64,000 nucleotides of DNA. Origin: Cypionkella psychrotolerans. GTDB lineage: Bacteria > Pseudomonadota > Alphaproteobacteria > Rhodobacterales > Rhodobacteraceae. The DNA lies in NCBI RefSeq assembly GCF_001294535.1, contig NZ_LGIC01000033.1, positions 124,001 through 188,000 of the forward strand, in the 5' to 3' direction. The position numbers and the translations under genes are program-made. The notes beneath the pieces were generated by a model that had not been told where the DNA came from, did no database searches, and was given only the letters and a program-made list of their open reading frames with translations. Below are positions 1 through 8,588 of the stretch, in pieces; position 1 is the first letter of the stretch, and each line of letters opens with the position of its first letter.

Positions 1-240
1 ATCGGTGCGTTTGCCGTGTAGAAACTGCGGCGGCGTTGGCAGGCCCCAGCGGGCCATCGACAACTGCCAACCGCCAGTGGCAGCGGGGCGGAGGATTGGC
101 GCGGCATAGTCGGGGTAGATGCCTGACAGAGGCGGTAGATTGCCGGTAAAATCTTCGATCACGTCATCGTCTTCGGCGATCTCTTTGGAGGCTTGATGTA
201 CCTCGTCTTGGCTTTTGGTCTGCGAGTAGAGATTGCACAT
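1..240 (-). CDS. SOS response-associated peptidase (SRAP/YedK-HMCES family), N-terminal part
   Basis: The first 80 codons lie in the window and the gene runs off the left edge. The protein begins Met-Cys-Asn-Leu-Tyr, the hallmark of SRAP proteins. In this family, removal of Met exposes Cys2, which forms a covalent thiazolidine link with abasic sites in single-stranded DNA. The segment around residue 60 (GGWQLSMARWGLPTP) matches the conserved tryptophan-rich stretch of the family. No strong ribosome-binding site is seen before the ATG. The catalytic Glu and His regions are outside the window, so integrity cannot be judged. Confidence 0.85.
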   Translation of the reverse strand, partial: MCNLYSQTKSQDEVHQASKEIAEDDDVIEDFTGNLPPLSGIYPDYAAPILRPAATGGWQLSMARWGLPTPPQFLHGKRTD

Positions 241-329
241 TTGTGTTGCCGGGAATGAGAAGGCTGCCAAGGTGGGAGCACTTTGGCAGCTTGTCCAGTG
301 CTGGATGTGCTTTGAGAGTCTTTCCGGGG

Positions 330-743
330 TTACTCGGCAGCAATCCGTGTATCCGTGACGATCAGCGCGCAGGTGGCGCAGGCTTTCGGGCCGGTTTGAG
401 CGAACCAGCGGCAACTGGCGCGGATGGTGCAGGGGGGCAGGTCGGGAGTTGCATGGGCTTGCAGGGCTTCCATCGCGCGGTCGATCACGCCGCAGCGGCT
501 GCCTGTCCATTGGACGCACGCCGAGGTTTGGCAGGTGCCTGAGAAGCGCATGCGGGCTTCGGGTGGGCCTGCGGCTTTCGCGGCGTTCAGGAAATCTGCG
601 TCGACCGTCATCGGTGTACGCAGGTTGTGGATGCGACCGTCCGGGCCCAACACGCCGATGAGACCAGCGCCCGCGTTCGCGGGGGCGCTGGGGCAGGTGT
701 AGGGCGCGCGGGCGGTGGGGGGATCACCGCCCGCGGCACTCAT
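330..743 (-). CDS. Cys-rich protein of unknown function
   Basis: This 137-residue protein is not one I recognise. It has eight cysteines (about residues 17, 71, 76, 84, 105, 111, 122 and 125), clustered in the C-terminal half as C-x4-C-x7-C and C-x5-C-x10-C-x2-C. That spacing suggests a bound metal or Fe-S cluster; this is inference. There is no signal peptide or membrane segment. Its ATG overlaps the stop of the upstream 80-residue ORF by four bases (ATGA), so the two are almost certainly translationally coupled. Base composition resembles the neighbours. Confidence 0.6.
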   Translation of the reverse strand: MSAAGGDPPTARAPYTCPSAPANAGAGLIGVLGPDGRIHNLRTPMTVDADFLNAAKAAGPPEARMRFSGTCQTSACVQWTGSRCGVIDRAMEALQAHATPDLPPCTIRASCRWFAQTGPKACATCALIVTDTRIAAE

Positions 744-982
744 AATCCGGCCCTTGCGGTGACGAAGGCGCGGTTGAGTTGCTTTTCAGCGTCAAACAGC
801 ATGTCAAAATCATGCCGGGCAACCAGCCCCCACCAATCGCGGGGGAATTTGGTCACGAAGGGTTGGTCATACCGGATGCCCGCCAAATGGCCGAGCACCA
901 GCTTTTGCATGTCGCCACTGATGGCGGCCTGCGTCTCTTTCGACAGGGCAATATCGCCCAGATCAACCACAAAACGGGTCAT
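740..982 (-). CDS. small protein of unknown function coupled to the Cys-rich protein
   Basis: This 80-residue protein is first in a two-gene unit; its stop overlaps the start of the Cys-rich gene (ATGA). It begins MTRFVVDLGDIALSKE, has no signal peptide or membrane helix, and has an aromatic, basic C-terminal half. A GAGG ribosome-binding site lies just upstream of the ATG. I do not recognise the family. The coupling implies joint function with the Cys-rich partner, perhaps as a complex or as substrate and modifier; that is inference. Confidence 0.55.
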   Translation of the reverse strand: MTRFVVDLGDIALSKETQAAISGDMQKLVLGHLAGIRYDQPFVTKFPRDWWGLVARHDFDMLFDAEKQLNRAFVTARAGL

Positions 983-1100
983 GCGAGCCTCCTGAAAATC
1001 GCGATGCGCTTGAAATATGCGGCGCAGGGTCAGGCTAGCTGAGAATCGCCTTTAGGGCGAGTCTGTGGCAGGTATGGAATTCCGTAGGGTGTAAGGGGCG

Positions 1101-1889
1101 TCAGCGCTGGCTGGCCGCCAGCCATGCTTGCCAATCGCGGGCGTTGCCCGCGAAGGCGTTTAGGTCAACTTTGCCTGTGATACCGGGGACTTGACCGGTG
1201 CCGCTGTATTGCCAGAAGGTCCAGCGCTGGCCCGCGTAAAGGTCGCGCGGATGGGCTGCGACCGAGCGCAGCCAGAAATCGGCGCCTTGGACTTTCCACA
1301 TCTGGTTGTCTTCAAAGAAGTCGATGGCGGTGTAGACGATCGGGCGCTGGCCGTAGTGCGATTGCAGCGCACGGATGAAGATTTGCGCCTCGGCGCGGAT
1401 GTGTTCGGGGCTGTTGCGGATGCGGCAGGTGGGGGAAGTCGGGGTCCATTCCATGTCGAGGACCGGGGGAAGCGCTCCGGGCGTGCGGGGGACATGGGCG
1501 ATGAACCAGCGCGCCTGCTCGATGGCGGGGCGGCAGTGGTAGAAGAAATGGTAGGCGCCGCGTGGGATCCCAGCGCGGGCGGAGCCTTGCCAGTGTTGGG
1601 TGAACAGCGGATCGGCTTGGTCGCCGCCTTCGGTGGCTTTGATGAAGGCAAAGCTGACGCCATTGGCTTGCGCGGTTTGCCAATCAACGGCGGTCTGGAA
1701 TTTCGAGACGTCGATGCCGTGGATGCGGTGGTCTTGGGGGGCAACCGAACCGAAATCTTGCGGATGCCCATCGCCGAAATTGGCGCGGTTGGGGGTGGCT
1801 GTGTGCGAGGCGGTAGATTCGTGGGTTTCACGGCGACCGCCGCAAGCGGCGAGGGTGAGGATCAGGGCGAGGGTGAGGGCGTGGCGCAT
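1101..1889 (-). CDS. GH25-family lysozyme lipoprotein
   Basis: The 262-residue protein has a lipoprotein signal peptide with lipobox LAAC (acylated Cys16), then a low-complexity linker and a glycoside hydrolase 25 domain from about residue 56. GH25 marks are visible: the DVSKFQ motif (Asp60), 'FAFIKATEG', 'GAYHFF' and the catalytic Asp-x-Glu pair in 'VLDMEW' (about Asp145/Glu147). The family cleaves the MurNAc-GlcNAc bond of peptidoglycan. Membrane anchoring suggests a role in cell-wall remodelling rather than defence. It is single and unlinked to phage genes. The ATG lacks a clear Shine-Dalgarno sequence, so the exact start is slightly uncertain. Confidence 0.88.
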   Translation of the reverse strand: MRHALTLALILTLAACGGRRETHESTASHTATPNRANFGDGHPQDFGSVAPQDHRIHGIDVSKFQTAVDWQTAQANGVSFAFIKATEGGDQADPLFTQHWQGSARAGIPRGAYHFFYHCRPAIEQARWFIAHVPRTPGALPPVLDMEWTPTSPTCRIRNSPEHIRAEAQIFIRALQSHYGQRPIVYTAIDFFEDNQMWKVQGADFWLRSVAAHPRDLYAGQRWTFWQYSGTGQVPGITGKVDLNAFAGNARDWQAWLAASQR

Positions 1890-1995
1890 TAGGGCAAAAT
1901 GCCAGAGCCTGTGGGATTTGTCAGTGGGGGAAATTGTGAGATCGGCGGGATTCCCCGGCGGTTTTTCGGCGGCCTCATGCGGTGGGGATCAGGAG

Positions 1996-2015
1996 GCCCC
2001 GGCTTTCGCCGGGGC
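1996..2015. terminator. stem-loop at the 3' end of the FAD oxidoreductase gene
   Basis: An 8-bp perfect stem (GCCCCGGC/GCCGGGGC) closes a 4-base loop, reading GAAA on the minus strand, 17 bases after the oxidoreductase stop. No T-run follows, so it may act as an mRNA 3'-end hairpin or a weak terminator. Confidence 0.4.
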
Positions 2016-2031
2016 GCCTTGGCGGAGGGGG

Positions 2032-3108
2032 TTAGCCGAAGCGCGAGGGCGACAGCGATGCGATCAGCGTGGCGCTGGCGCTGGGTGGGGTGGCGGTGAT
2101 CAGATCGGCGGCGAGTTGGCTGGCTGCGGGGCTGGATTGAAAGCCGTAGCCGCCTTGGCCTGCGAGCCAGAAGAAGCTGGGATCGGTGGCGTCGGGGCCG
2201 ATCACCAGCACACGATCGGGCGAGAAAGTGCGCAGGCCGGCCCAGTTCGACAGCAGCTTGGTGACGGGTTCGGTGACAAATTCTTCGTAGCGCGCGAGGC
2301 CTTCGGCCAGCACCATATCGTCGGCCCAAGCGTCATGCGGCTCCATCGGGTGTTCTTCGGCGGGCGAGACGATCAGCGCGCCTGCGTCGGGCTTGGCATA
2401 CCATGTCTCACCACAGCCGAATATCATCGGCCAGTTTGTCACATCATGGCCGCCGGGGGCCGGGATACGGGCCATAGAGCGGCGGTTCGGTTGGAAGCCT
2501 AAGGGGGTGATGCCTGCCATCTGCGCGGTGTGATCGACCCAAGCACCGGAGGCGTTGATCAGGATGGCGGCTTCGTATTCGCCGTTCGCGGTGCTGACAC
2601 GCCAGCCTTTGGCGGTTTTGCTGATGGCGGTGGCGCGGGCGTTGAGGTGGAATTCTGCGCCGTTGGCTTTGGCTTCGCGGGCGAAGTTTTGCAGCAGGAG
2701 ATCGGTGTCGATGTCCCATGCGTGCGAGGCGAGGGCAGCACGGGTGACGGTTTCGGGGTTGAGGATGGGGACGATGGCGCGGGCTTGCTCAAAAGCGATT
2801 TCGGGCAGTTGCATGTCGGCGATGTCATGCTCGAAGGCTTTGTCTTCGCCGGGTCGGCCCAAGATCATGATGCCGCGGGGGGAGAGAACGTTGGCCTGCG
2901 CGCGGAAGAAATCGCCGGAGGCGATGGAGAGTTCGACGACGGGGGCGAGGCCGTAGCGGGGTTCATAGAGGGCGGCGGAGCGGCCCGATGCGTGGTGGGC
3001 GAGGTTCGATTCAGCTTCCAGCAAAGTGACTTTGCCGTGCTGTGACAGGCGCGCTGCGGCGGAAACGCCTGCGATGCCGCCGCCGATGATCAGGAAATCT
3101 GTCTGCAT
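2032..3108 (-). CDS. FAD-dependent oxidoreductase (DAO / glycine-D-amino-acid oxidase family)
   Basis: The 358-residue cytoplasmic flavoprotein starts MQTDFLIIGGGIAGVSAAARL, a dinucleotide-binding GxGxxG fold at residues 6-15. 'NASGAWVDH' near the middle and 'WLAGQGGYGFQSSPA' near the C terminus are typical of the DAO family, which oxidises secondary amines or D-amino acids with O2 or an electron-transfer partner. The substrate cannot be told. I chose the ATG at 3108 because GGGGGCGG precedes it at proper spacing; a longer frame to 3174 has no such site. It appears monocistronic. Confidence 0.8.
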   Translation of the reverse strand: MQTDFLIIGGGIAGVSAAARLSQHGKVTLLEAESNLAHHASGRSAALYEPRYGLAPVVELSIASGDFFRAQANVLSPRGIMILGRPGEDKAFEHDIADMQLPEIAFEQARAIVPILNPETVTRAALASHAWDIDTDLLLQNFAREAKANGAEFHLNARATAISKTAKGWRVSTANGEYEAAILINASGAWVDHTAQMAGITPLGFQPNRRSMARIPAPGGHDVTNWPMIFGCGETWYAKPDAGALIVSPAEEHPMEPHDAWADDMVLAEGLARYEEFVTEPVTKLLSNWAGLRTFSPDRVLVIGPDATDPSFFWLAGQGGYGFQSSPAASQLAADLITATPPSASATLIASLSPSRFG

Positions 3109-3252
3109 ATCCGCCCCCGTGATTTTGCGCGATTGGTTGGTATTGGGGGGCGGAATGCAAGGGGGCGGCGGCAAAATGGTGTGGGATTTCGGCGATATGG
3201 CGGGTGCGGCGAAGTGAGCTGTGGCGAAGTGCGGGTTGGGTCCGCGCAGTTT

Positions 3253-3276
3253 GAGTATTTGAGAAAGAGCAATTCT
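3253..3276 (+). repeat. dispersed intergenic repeat, GAGTATTT-type copy
   Basis: Twenty-two of 24 bases match the complement of 9631-9654. The common core is GAGTATTT followed by AAAGAGCAATTCT. It lies in the gap downstream of the VOC gene. It belongs to a loose family of (G)GGATATTT/GAGTATTT elements found at several gene 3' ends in this window. Confidence 0.5.
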
Positions 3277-3309
3277 GTGTTGGTTCGGTTTGGGGGCGGG
3301 GCGGAGCGG

Positions 3310-3792
3310 TCAGCCGCGTCGGGCGGCGTCGATTTTGGCGACATCGATCTTTTGCATCGTCATCATGGCGGCAAAGGCGCGCTGGGCTTCCGCGCCGCCT
3401 GCGGTCATCGCGTCGGTCAGGGTGCGCGGGGTGATTTGCCAGTTGATGCCCCATTTGTCTTTGCACCAGCCACATTCGCTGGTCTGGCCGCCATTGCCGA
3501 CAATGGCGTTCCAGTAGCGGTCGGTTTCGGCTTGGTCATCGGTGGCGATCTGCATGGAGAAGGCTTCGGTGTGTTTGAACGCAGGGCCGCCGTTCAGGCC
3601 GATGCAGGGGATGCCGCAGACGGTGAAATCGACAGTGAGGACATCGCCTTTTCGGCCCGAGGGGTAGTCGCCGGGGGCGTGGAAGACGGCGTTTACTTTG
3701 GTGTCGGGGAAGACGGAAGCGTAGAAGTTTGCGGCGGCTTCTGCGTCTTTGTCATACCAGATGCAGATAGTATTTTTGGCGATCTTTGCCAT
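3310..3792 (-). CDS. VOC-family (PhnB/glyoxalase-like) protein
   Basis: The 160-residue protein has the paired beta-alpha-beta-beta-beta fold of the vicinal oxygen chelate superfamily, in the '3-demethylubiquinone methyltransferase/PhnB' branch. Marks are 'ICIWYDKDAEAAANFYASVFPDTKV' near the N terminus and 'CGWCKDKWGINWQI' near residue 110. These proteins are usually small metalloenzymes or binding proteins, and the substrate is unknown. The ATG at 3792 has AAAGGA eight bases upstream; the 35-residue extension to 3897 looks non-coding and overlaps the BMP-gene terminator. It is probably transcribed separately. Confidence 0.78.
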   Translation of the reverse strand: MAKIAKNTICIWYDKDAEAAANFYASVFPDTKVNAVFHAPGDYPSGRKGDVLTVDFTVCGIPCIGLNGGPAFKHTEAFSMQIATDDQAETDRYWNAIVGNGGQTSECGWCKDKWGINWQITPRTLTDAMTAGGAEAQRAFAAMMTMQKIDVAKIDAARRG

Positions 3793-3852
3793 TGGGCGGT
3801 CCTTTCGGTCTGCGGGGATGGGCTTAGTTTTCCACCTGAACGGACGTGTGGC

Positions 3853-3884
3853 AAGCAAAAGGCCCGCGCTGGGTGCGCGGGCCT
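3853..3884 (-). terminator. Rho-independent terminator of the BMP transporter operon
   Basis: On the minus strand a 9-bp GC stem (GGCCCGCGC/GCGCGGGCC) with a 5-base loop is followed by TTTTGCTT. It starts 22 bases after the BMP-gene stop and separates that operon from the VOC gene. Confidence 0.75.
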
Positions 3885-3905
3885 CCTTTGGTGGCAACGA
3901 TTGGC

Positions 3906-4988
3906 TTAGGAAGCGCTTTCGACGCCTTTGACGAACCAGTCGATGCTGGCGAGTTGTTCCAGCGTCATGATCTCACCGGCTTTGACCTTTTCCACCCCGT
4001 CTTGGTCGAAAATCGGGCCAGTGAAGATGTCGTAGCTGCCGTCTTTGTAGCCCGCTTGCACGCCGTCGGCCAAGGCCACCACGTCGGCGGGAACGGCGGC
4101 GTTGTAGGGGGCGATCACCACGGTGCCCTCTTTCATGCCATCCCAAGTGTCGGTCGAAGTCCAGGTGCCGTCCACAATCGCCTGCGCGCGGGCGACGTAA
4201 TAGGGGCCCCAGATATCCTCAATCGCGGTCAGGTGGGCGGTGGGCGCGAAGGCCGACATATCGGCGCCTTGGCCAAAGCCGTAGAGGCCTTTCTGCTCAA
4301 GAATTTGCAGCGGGCCTGGGCTGTCGGTATGGGTGGTGACGATATCGCAGCCGAGGTTGATCAGGGTTTCGGTCGCGGCGGCTTCTTTCGGTGGGTCGAA
4401 CCAAGAGTCGATCAGCACCAGTTTCACGGTCGCAGCGGGGTTTTGCTTTTGCGCGGCGAGGGCGAAGGCGTTCACGCCCAAGACGACCTCGGGAACCTTG
4501 TAGGAGCCGAGATAGCCCAGAGTGCCGGATTTAGACATTTTGCCCGCGATGGTGCCCAGAACGGCGCGGCCTTCGTGGAATTTGGAGTTATAGGTCGCGA
4601 CGTTATCGGTGCGCTTGAAGCCCGTGCAATGTTCAAACTTCACATCGGGGAACTCGGCGGCGACGGCAAGGGTTTGGTCCATGTAGCCGTAAGAGCAGGT
4701 GAAGATCAGCTTGCAGCCTTGTTGGGCCAGATCGCGGATCAGCGGGATGGCAGAGGCGTCTTCCATGACGTTTTCGACATAGATCGTCTCGACCTTATCG
4801 CCAAGCGCGGCGTCCACCGCCTCGCGGCCTTTGTTGTGGGCCCATGTCCAGCCATAGTCGCCAATCGGACCAAGGAAGATGAAGCCGATTTTGATCTTGT
4901 CATCGGCACGGGCTGCGGTGCCGACCAGCGAAAGCGTGGCAGCAGCGCCTGCGGCTTTCATCAGGCTGCGACGGTTGAGTGTCGTCAT
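3906..4988 (-). CDS. BMP-family ABC transporter substrate-binding protein (purine nucleoside type)
   Basis: The 360-residue periplasmic protein opens with a twin-arginine-like signal (NRRSLMKAAGAAATLSLVGTAARA), unusual but known among binding proteins. The mature part matches the Bmp/PnrA-like family ('KIGFIFLGPIGDYGWTWAHNKG', 'TCSYGYMDQTLAVAAEFPDVKFEHCTG'). Family members bind purine nucleosides or related bases. It is the last gene of the four-gene transporter operon, 21 bases after the second permease, and has AGGGAG before its ATG. Its position next to deaminases and xanthine dehydrogenase supports a nucleobase or nucleoside ligand, but the exact ligand is inferred. Confidence 0.88.
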   Translation of the reverse strand: MTTLNRRSLMKAAGAAATLSLVGTAARADDKIKIGFIFLGPIGDYGWTWAHNKGREAVDAALGDKVETIYVENVMEDASAIPLIRDLAQQGCKLIFTCSYGYMDQTLAVAAEFPDVKFEHCTGFKRTDNVATYNSKFHEGRAVLGTIAGKMSKSGTLGYLGSYKVPEVVLGVNAFALAAQKQNPAATVKLVLIDSWFDPPKEAAATETLINLGCDIVTTHTDSPGPLQILEQKGLYGFGQGADMSAFAPTAHLTAIEDIWGPYYVARAQAIVDGTWTSTDTWDGMKEGTVVIAPYNAAVPADVVALADGVQAGYKDGSYDIFTGPIFDQDGVEKVKAGEIMTLEQLASIDWFVKGVESAS

Positions 4989-5009
4989 TTTAGTCTCCCT
5001 GTTGGTGTT

Positions 5010-5954
5010 TTAGGTAGAGGGTAGGAATGGTTTGCCGAGGCAGGCGGGGGCAGAGGCCCCGACATTGCCACGGGACGAAATCAGGGTCAGGGCCACCACT
5101 GTCATAACGTATGGCATAGCCGCCCAGAATTGCGAGGGAATCGCTTGGACAAACGGCAGGCTGTTACCAAAGCCATTGGCCTTGGCGAACAATTCCAGCC
5201 ACATCAAGAAGCCGAAGAAATACGCCCCCGCCAGCAAGCGCCCGGTGCGCCATCCGGCGAAGACCACCAGCGCCAGCGCGATCCAGCCACGCCCGGCGGT
5301 CATTTTCTCGGCCCACATTGGGGTGATCACCATGCTGAAGTATGCGCCGCCGATGCCTGCCATAGCACCACCGAAGGCGATGGCGGCGTAGCGCACGCCA
5401 GTGACGGAATAGCCGATAGAATGGGCGGAATGGTCGTTTTCGCCCACCGCGCGCAGGATCAGGCCGGCCCGGGTGGATTTGAGGAACCATGCGGTCAGTG
5501 GCACCATGGCAAGGGCGAAATAGACCAGCGGCGAGTAGCCGAAAAACAATTTCAGGATCGGGTCTTTCGCGAGCGCATCGGGGAAGATTGAGCCGAACTG
5601 CGGCACGATGCGGCCAGTGAACGAAACACCGATCAGCGAGGACAGGCCAGTGCCGAAGATCGACAGCGCAAGGCCGGTGGCGACTTGGTTGGAGTTGAGT
5701 TGCAGCACGAGGACGGCGAACAGCATCGACGAGAGCGCGCCACCTGCGGCGGCACCGATGACGCCAAGCCACGGATTGAACGTCAGGGCGGTGATGACGA
5801 AGCCCGAAATCGCCCCCATCAGCATCATGCCTTCGACGCCGAGGTTCAGCACACCGGACTTCTCGGTGATCAACTCGCCCAAGCCCGCCAGCAGGATCGG
5901 CGTGGTGAGGCCGATGATGGTGACAATGGAGGCGATGACGAATTCCGGGCTCAT
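5010..5954 (-). CDS. ABC transporter inner-membrane permease (nucleoside-type, second subunit)
   Basis: The 314-residue integral membrane protein has about 8-9 hydrophobic segments and the family motif 'GVLNLGVEGMMLMGA' near residue 37, as in BmpC/YufQ-type permeases of the branched-chain/ribose permease superfamily. It pairs with the larger permease upstream to form the translocation channel. Its ATG overlaps the upstream permease stop (ATGA, 5951-5954), indicating coupled translation and equal stoichiometry. The BMP binding-protein gene follows directly. Confidence 0.88.
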   Translation of the reverse strand: MSPEFVIASIVTIIGLTTPILLAGLGELITEKSGVLNLGVEGMMLMGAISGFVITALTFNPWLGVIGAAAGGALSSMLFAVLVLQLNSNQVATGLALSIFGTGLSSLIGVSFTGRIVPQFGSIFPDALAKDPILKLFFGYSPLVYFALAMVPLTAWFLKSTRAGLILRAVGENDHSAHSIGYSVTGVRYAAIAFGGAMAGIGGAYFSMVITPMWAEKMTAGRGWIALALVVFAGWRTGRLLAGAYFFGFLMWLELFAKANGFGNSLPFVQAIPSQFWAAMPYVMTVVALTLISSRGNVGASAPACLGKPFLPST

Positions 5955-7042
5955 GTGTGCGCTTCCGTTGAGTTGGCGGGTTTTTTGGCGATGAAGCGGA
6001 CGCGGTAGCGGATCAGGATGTCTGAGGCGAGGATGAAGAACAGCATCATGGCTTGGAAGATGCCCGCGGTGGAATTCGGGATATGCACGGTGGTTTGCGC
6101 GACTTGGCCGCCGACATAGGTGACGGCCAGCACAAAGCCTGCGATCAGGCAGCCGATGGGATTGAGGCGGCCGAGGAAGGCGACGATGATCGCGGTGAAG
6201 CCGTAGCCGGAGGGGAAGCCGAGGTTGATGGCTTTCAGGCTTCCGGTGAATTCTAAGGCTCCGGCAAGGCCTGCCATGCCGCCGCCGATCAAGAGGGCCA
6301 TCCAGATGGTTTGCTTGGCGTCAAAACCGCCGTGGCGGGCGGCGTGCGGGGCGGAGCCGACGACGCGGATCTGGAAGCCGAAGACGGATTTGGACATCAG
6401 CACCCAGAAGACGAAGGGCAGGATCAAAGCGATGGCGACGCCAAGGTGGACAGTGGTGCCGGGGAACAGGATCGGCAGAGTGAGGCTTTCAGGCAGGGGG
6501 GCGGTGGCGGGGAAGTTGCGGCCATTGGGGTCTTTCCACGGGCCGCCGACGAGATAGCCCAAGACTTGGAATGAGACGTAGGTGAGCATCAGCGAGGTGA
6601 GGATTTCGTTCACATCCCAGCGTGTTTTCAGAAACGCCGGGATGGCTGCCCAAGCCGCACCGCCGACGATGCCGGCGAGGATCATTAAGATCAGGGTGAA
6701 GGGGCCGCCCGTTGGGCCTGCGGCAATACCGACGCCCGCCGCAAACAGCGCGCCCAGCACATATTGGCCCTCGGCACCGATGTTCCAGATTTGCGCCCGG
6801 TTGCCGATGGAGAGGCCAAGCGCGATGATGATCAGGGGGGCGGCTTTGACGGCGACGTCCTGCCATTTGTAGCTGGCGAGGATCGGGGTCAGGAAAATGT
6901 CGATCACCGCACGTTCGCCCTCGATGCCAATGGCGTCGAACACGATGACGCCGATCAGCATGGTTAATAACACCGAAGCGATGGGCGTGGCGATCAGCAT
7001 GAAGGTGCTGGGGGCCGGGCGTTTTTCCAGCTTAATACGCAT
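5951..7042 (-). CDS. ABC transporter inner-membrane permease (nucleoside-type, first subunit)
   Basis: The 363-residue polytopic membrane protein has the conserved 'LSIGNRAQIWNIGAEGQYVLGALFAAG' region and 'NEILTSLMLTY', features of BmpB/YufP permeases. I chose the ATG at 7042, preceded by GAGG at six bases; it overlaps the end of the ATPase gene by 11 bases. A further in-frame start exists at 7075. It forms the membrane channel with the following permease. Confidence 0.87.
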   Translation of the reverse strand: MRIKLEKRPAPSTFMLIATPIASVLLTMLIGVIVFDAIGIEGERAVIDIFLTPILASYKWQDVAVKAAPLIIIALGLSIGNRAQIWNIGAEGQYVLGALFAAGVGIAAGPTGGPFTLILMILAGIVGGAAWAAIPAFLKTRWDVNEILTSLMLTYVSFQVLGYLVGGPWKDPNGRNFPATAPLPESLTLPILFPGTTVHLGVAIALILPFVFWVLMSKSVFGFQIRVVGSAPHAARHGGFDAKQTIWMALLIGGGMAGLAGALEFTGSLKAINLGFPSGYGFTAIIVAFLGRLNPIGCLIAGFVLAVTYVGGQVAQTTVHIPNSTAGIFQAMMLFFILASDILIRYRVRFIAKKPANSTEAHT

Positions 7043-8588
7043 GGGCGACCTCGCTGGAGATATGGGTGGGCGCATTGGGGTCGCCGTGGACGCCGCCCAT
7101 CAGCAGGCCGATTTCCTCGATATTGGCACCCGCGACAGGCATCGGTTTTGAGAGGTTGCCTTCGTTGATCACCGCGAGGGTATCGCAGAGCGAGAGCAGC
7201 TCATCCAGATCTTGGGAGATCACCACGATGGCCGATCCGGTGGCGGCAAGGTCTACCAGCGCCTGATGGATGGCGGCGGCAGCCCCGGCATCGACGCCCC
7301 AGGTCGGCTGGCTGACCACCAGAACCTGCGGCTTTTGCATGATCTCGCGGCCCATGATGAATTTTTGCAGATTGCCGCCGGAAAGGCTGTCGGCCATCGC
7401 ACCGGGGCCGGTGGCTTTGACTGAGAAGGCGGCGATCACCTCGCCTGCGTAGGTGCGGGCGGATCGGGCGTTGACCATACCGCCTGACACCATGCCCATG
7501 CGGTCGCGCGCGGTGAGGATGGCGTTGTCGGACAGGCTGAAATCGGGCACGGCGGCGTGGCCGTTGCGTTCCTCGGGGACAGACGCCATGCCAGCGAGGC
7601 GGCGTTGTTTGGCGGTGAGGGCGGCGATTTTGCTGCCGTCGATCTGGATGGCGTCGGGTTTTAGCGACGGGGTTTCACCTGAAAGAGCGAGCAGCAGGGC
7701 GTTCTGGCCATTGCCCGCGACGCCTGCGATGCCGAAGATTTCGCCTGCCTTCACCGAAAAGGAGATGTCTTTCAGCGCGATACCGAAGGGGCCGTCTTTC
7801 GGGATGCTGAGGTTTTGGACTGTTAGCTTGGCAGTCCCCAAGGCGCGACCTTCGCCGCGTTGAATGTCCTTCAGGCTGCCGCCGATCATTTTCTCTGCCA
7901 TCGAGCGGGAGGTTTCCTTCGCCGGATCGCAGGTATCGACCAATTTGCCGCCGCGCAGGATAGTGGCGGTGTCGCACAGGGCTTTGATTTCGTGGAGTTT
8001 ATGCGAGATATAAAGGATCGAGCAGCCTTCCTTGGCCAGTTGCCGCAAGACGACGAACAGCTGTTCGACCTCTTGCGGCGTCAGCACCGAGGTCGGCTCG
8101 TCCATGATCAGAAGGTTGGGGTTCAAGAGCAGGGCGCGGACGATCTCAATCCGTTGACGCTCACCTACGGAAAGCGTCGAAACGATGCGGTGAGGCTCAA
8201 GTTTCAGCCCATACTGCTGCATCACAGCGACGATTTTTGCCTCAAGATCGCGGGCGGGGATTTTGGCGTCCATGCCAAGCGCGATGTTTTCCAGCACCGT
8301 CATCGCCTCAAACAGCGAGAAATGCTGGAACACCATGCCGATGCCAAGTTTGCGGGCGGCTTTGGGGTTGGCGATGGTGATGCGCGCGCCGTTCCACGCG
8401 ATCTCGCCCGCGTCGGGCTGCATGATGCCGTAGATCATCTTTACCAGCGTCGACTTGCCCGCGCCATTTTCGCCGAGCAGCGCGTGAATTTCGCCGGGTT
8501 GCACCGCAAAGCTGACCTGATCATTGGCGAGCACGCCAGGGAAGCGTTTGGTGATGCCCGAAAGATCAAGGCGGGGCGGGGTTTGCAT
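7032..8588 (-). CDS. ABC transporter ATPase with two ABC domains (nucleoside/sugar type)
   Basis: The 518-residue protein carries two fused ATP-binding cassettes. The first has a full Walker A (GENGAGKST), the signature LSVGERQ and Walker B 'LLIMDEPT'. The second has a degenerate Walker A (GVAGNGQNAL) and the signature LSGGNLQ. This asymmetry is usual for RbsA/MglA- and Bmp-type importers, where only one site need hydrolyse ATP. It is the first gene of the operon ATPase-permease-permease-binding protein, so its promoter must lie in the 8589-9063 gap, divergent from the deaminase. Confidence 0.9.
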   Translation of the reverse strand: MQTPPRLDLSGITKRFPGVLANDQVSFAVQPGEIHALLGENGAGKSTLVKMIYGIMQPDAGEIAWNGARITIANPKAARKLGIGMVFQHFSLFEAMTVLENIALGMDAKIPARDLEAKIVAVMQQYGLKLEPHRIVSTLSVGERQRIEIVRALLLNPNLLIMDEPTSVLTPQEVEQLFVVLRQLAKEGCSILYISHKLHEIKALCDTATILRGGKLVDTCDPAKETSRSMAEKMIGGSLKDIQRGEGRALGTAKLTVQNLSIPKDGPFGIALKDISFSVKAGEIFGIAGVAGNGQNALLLALSGETPSLKPDAIQIDGSKIAALTAKQRRLAGMASVPEERNGHAAVPDFSLSDNAILTARDRMGMVSGGMVNARSARTYAGEVIAAFSVKATGPGAMADSLSGGNLQKFIMGREIMQKPQVLVVSQPTWGVDAGAAAAIHQALVDLAATGSAIVVISQDLDELLSLCDTLAVINEGNLSKPMPVAGANIEEIGLLMGGVHGDPNAPTHISSEVAHAY

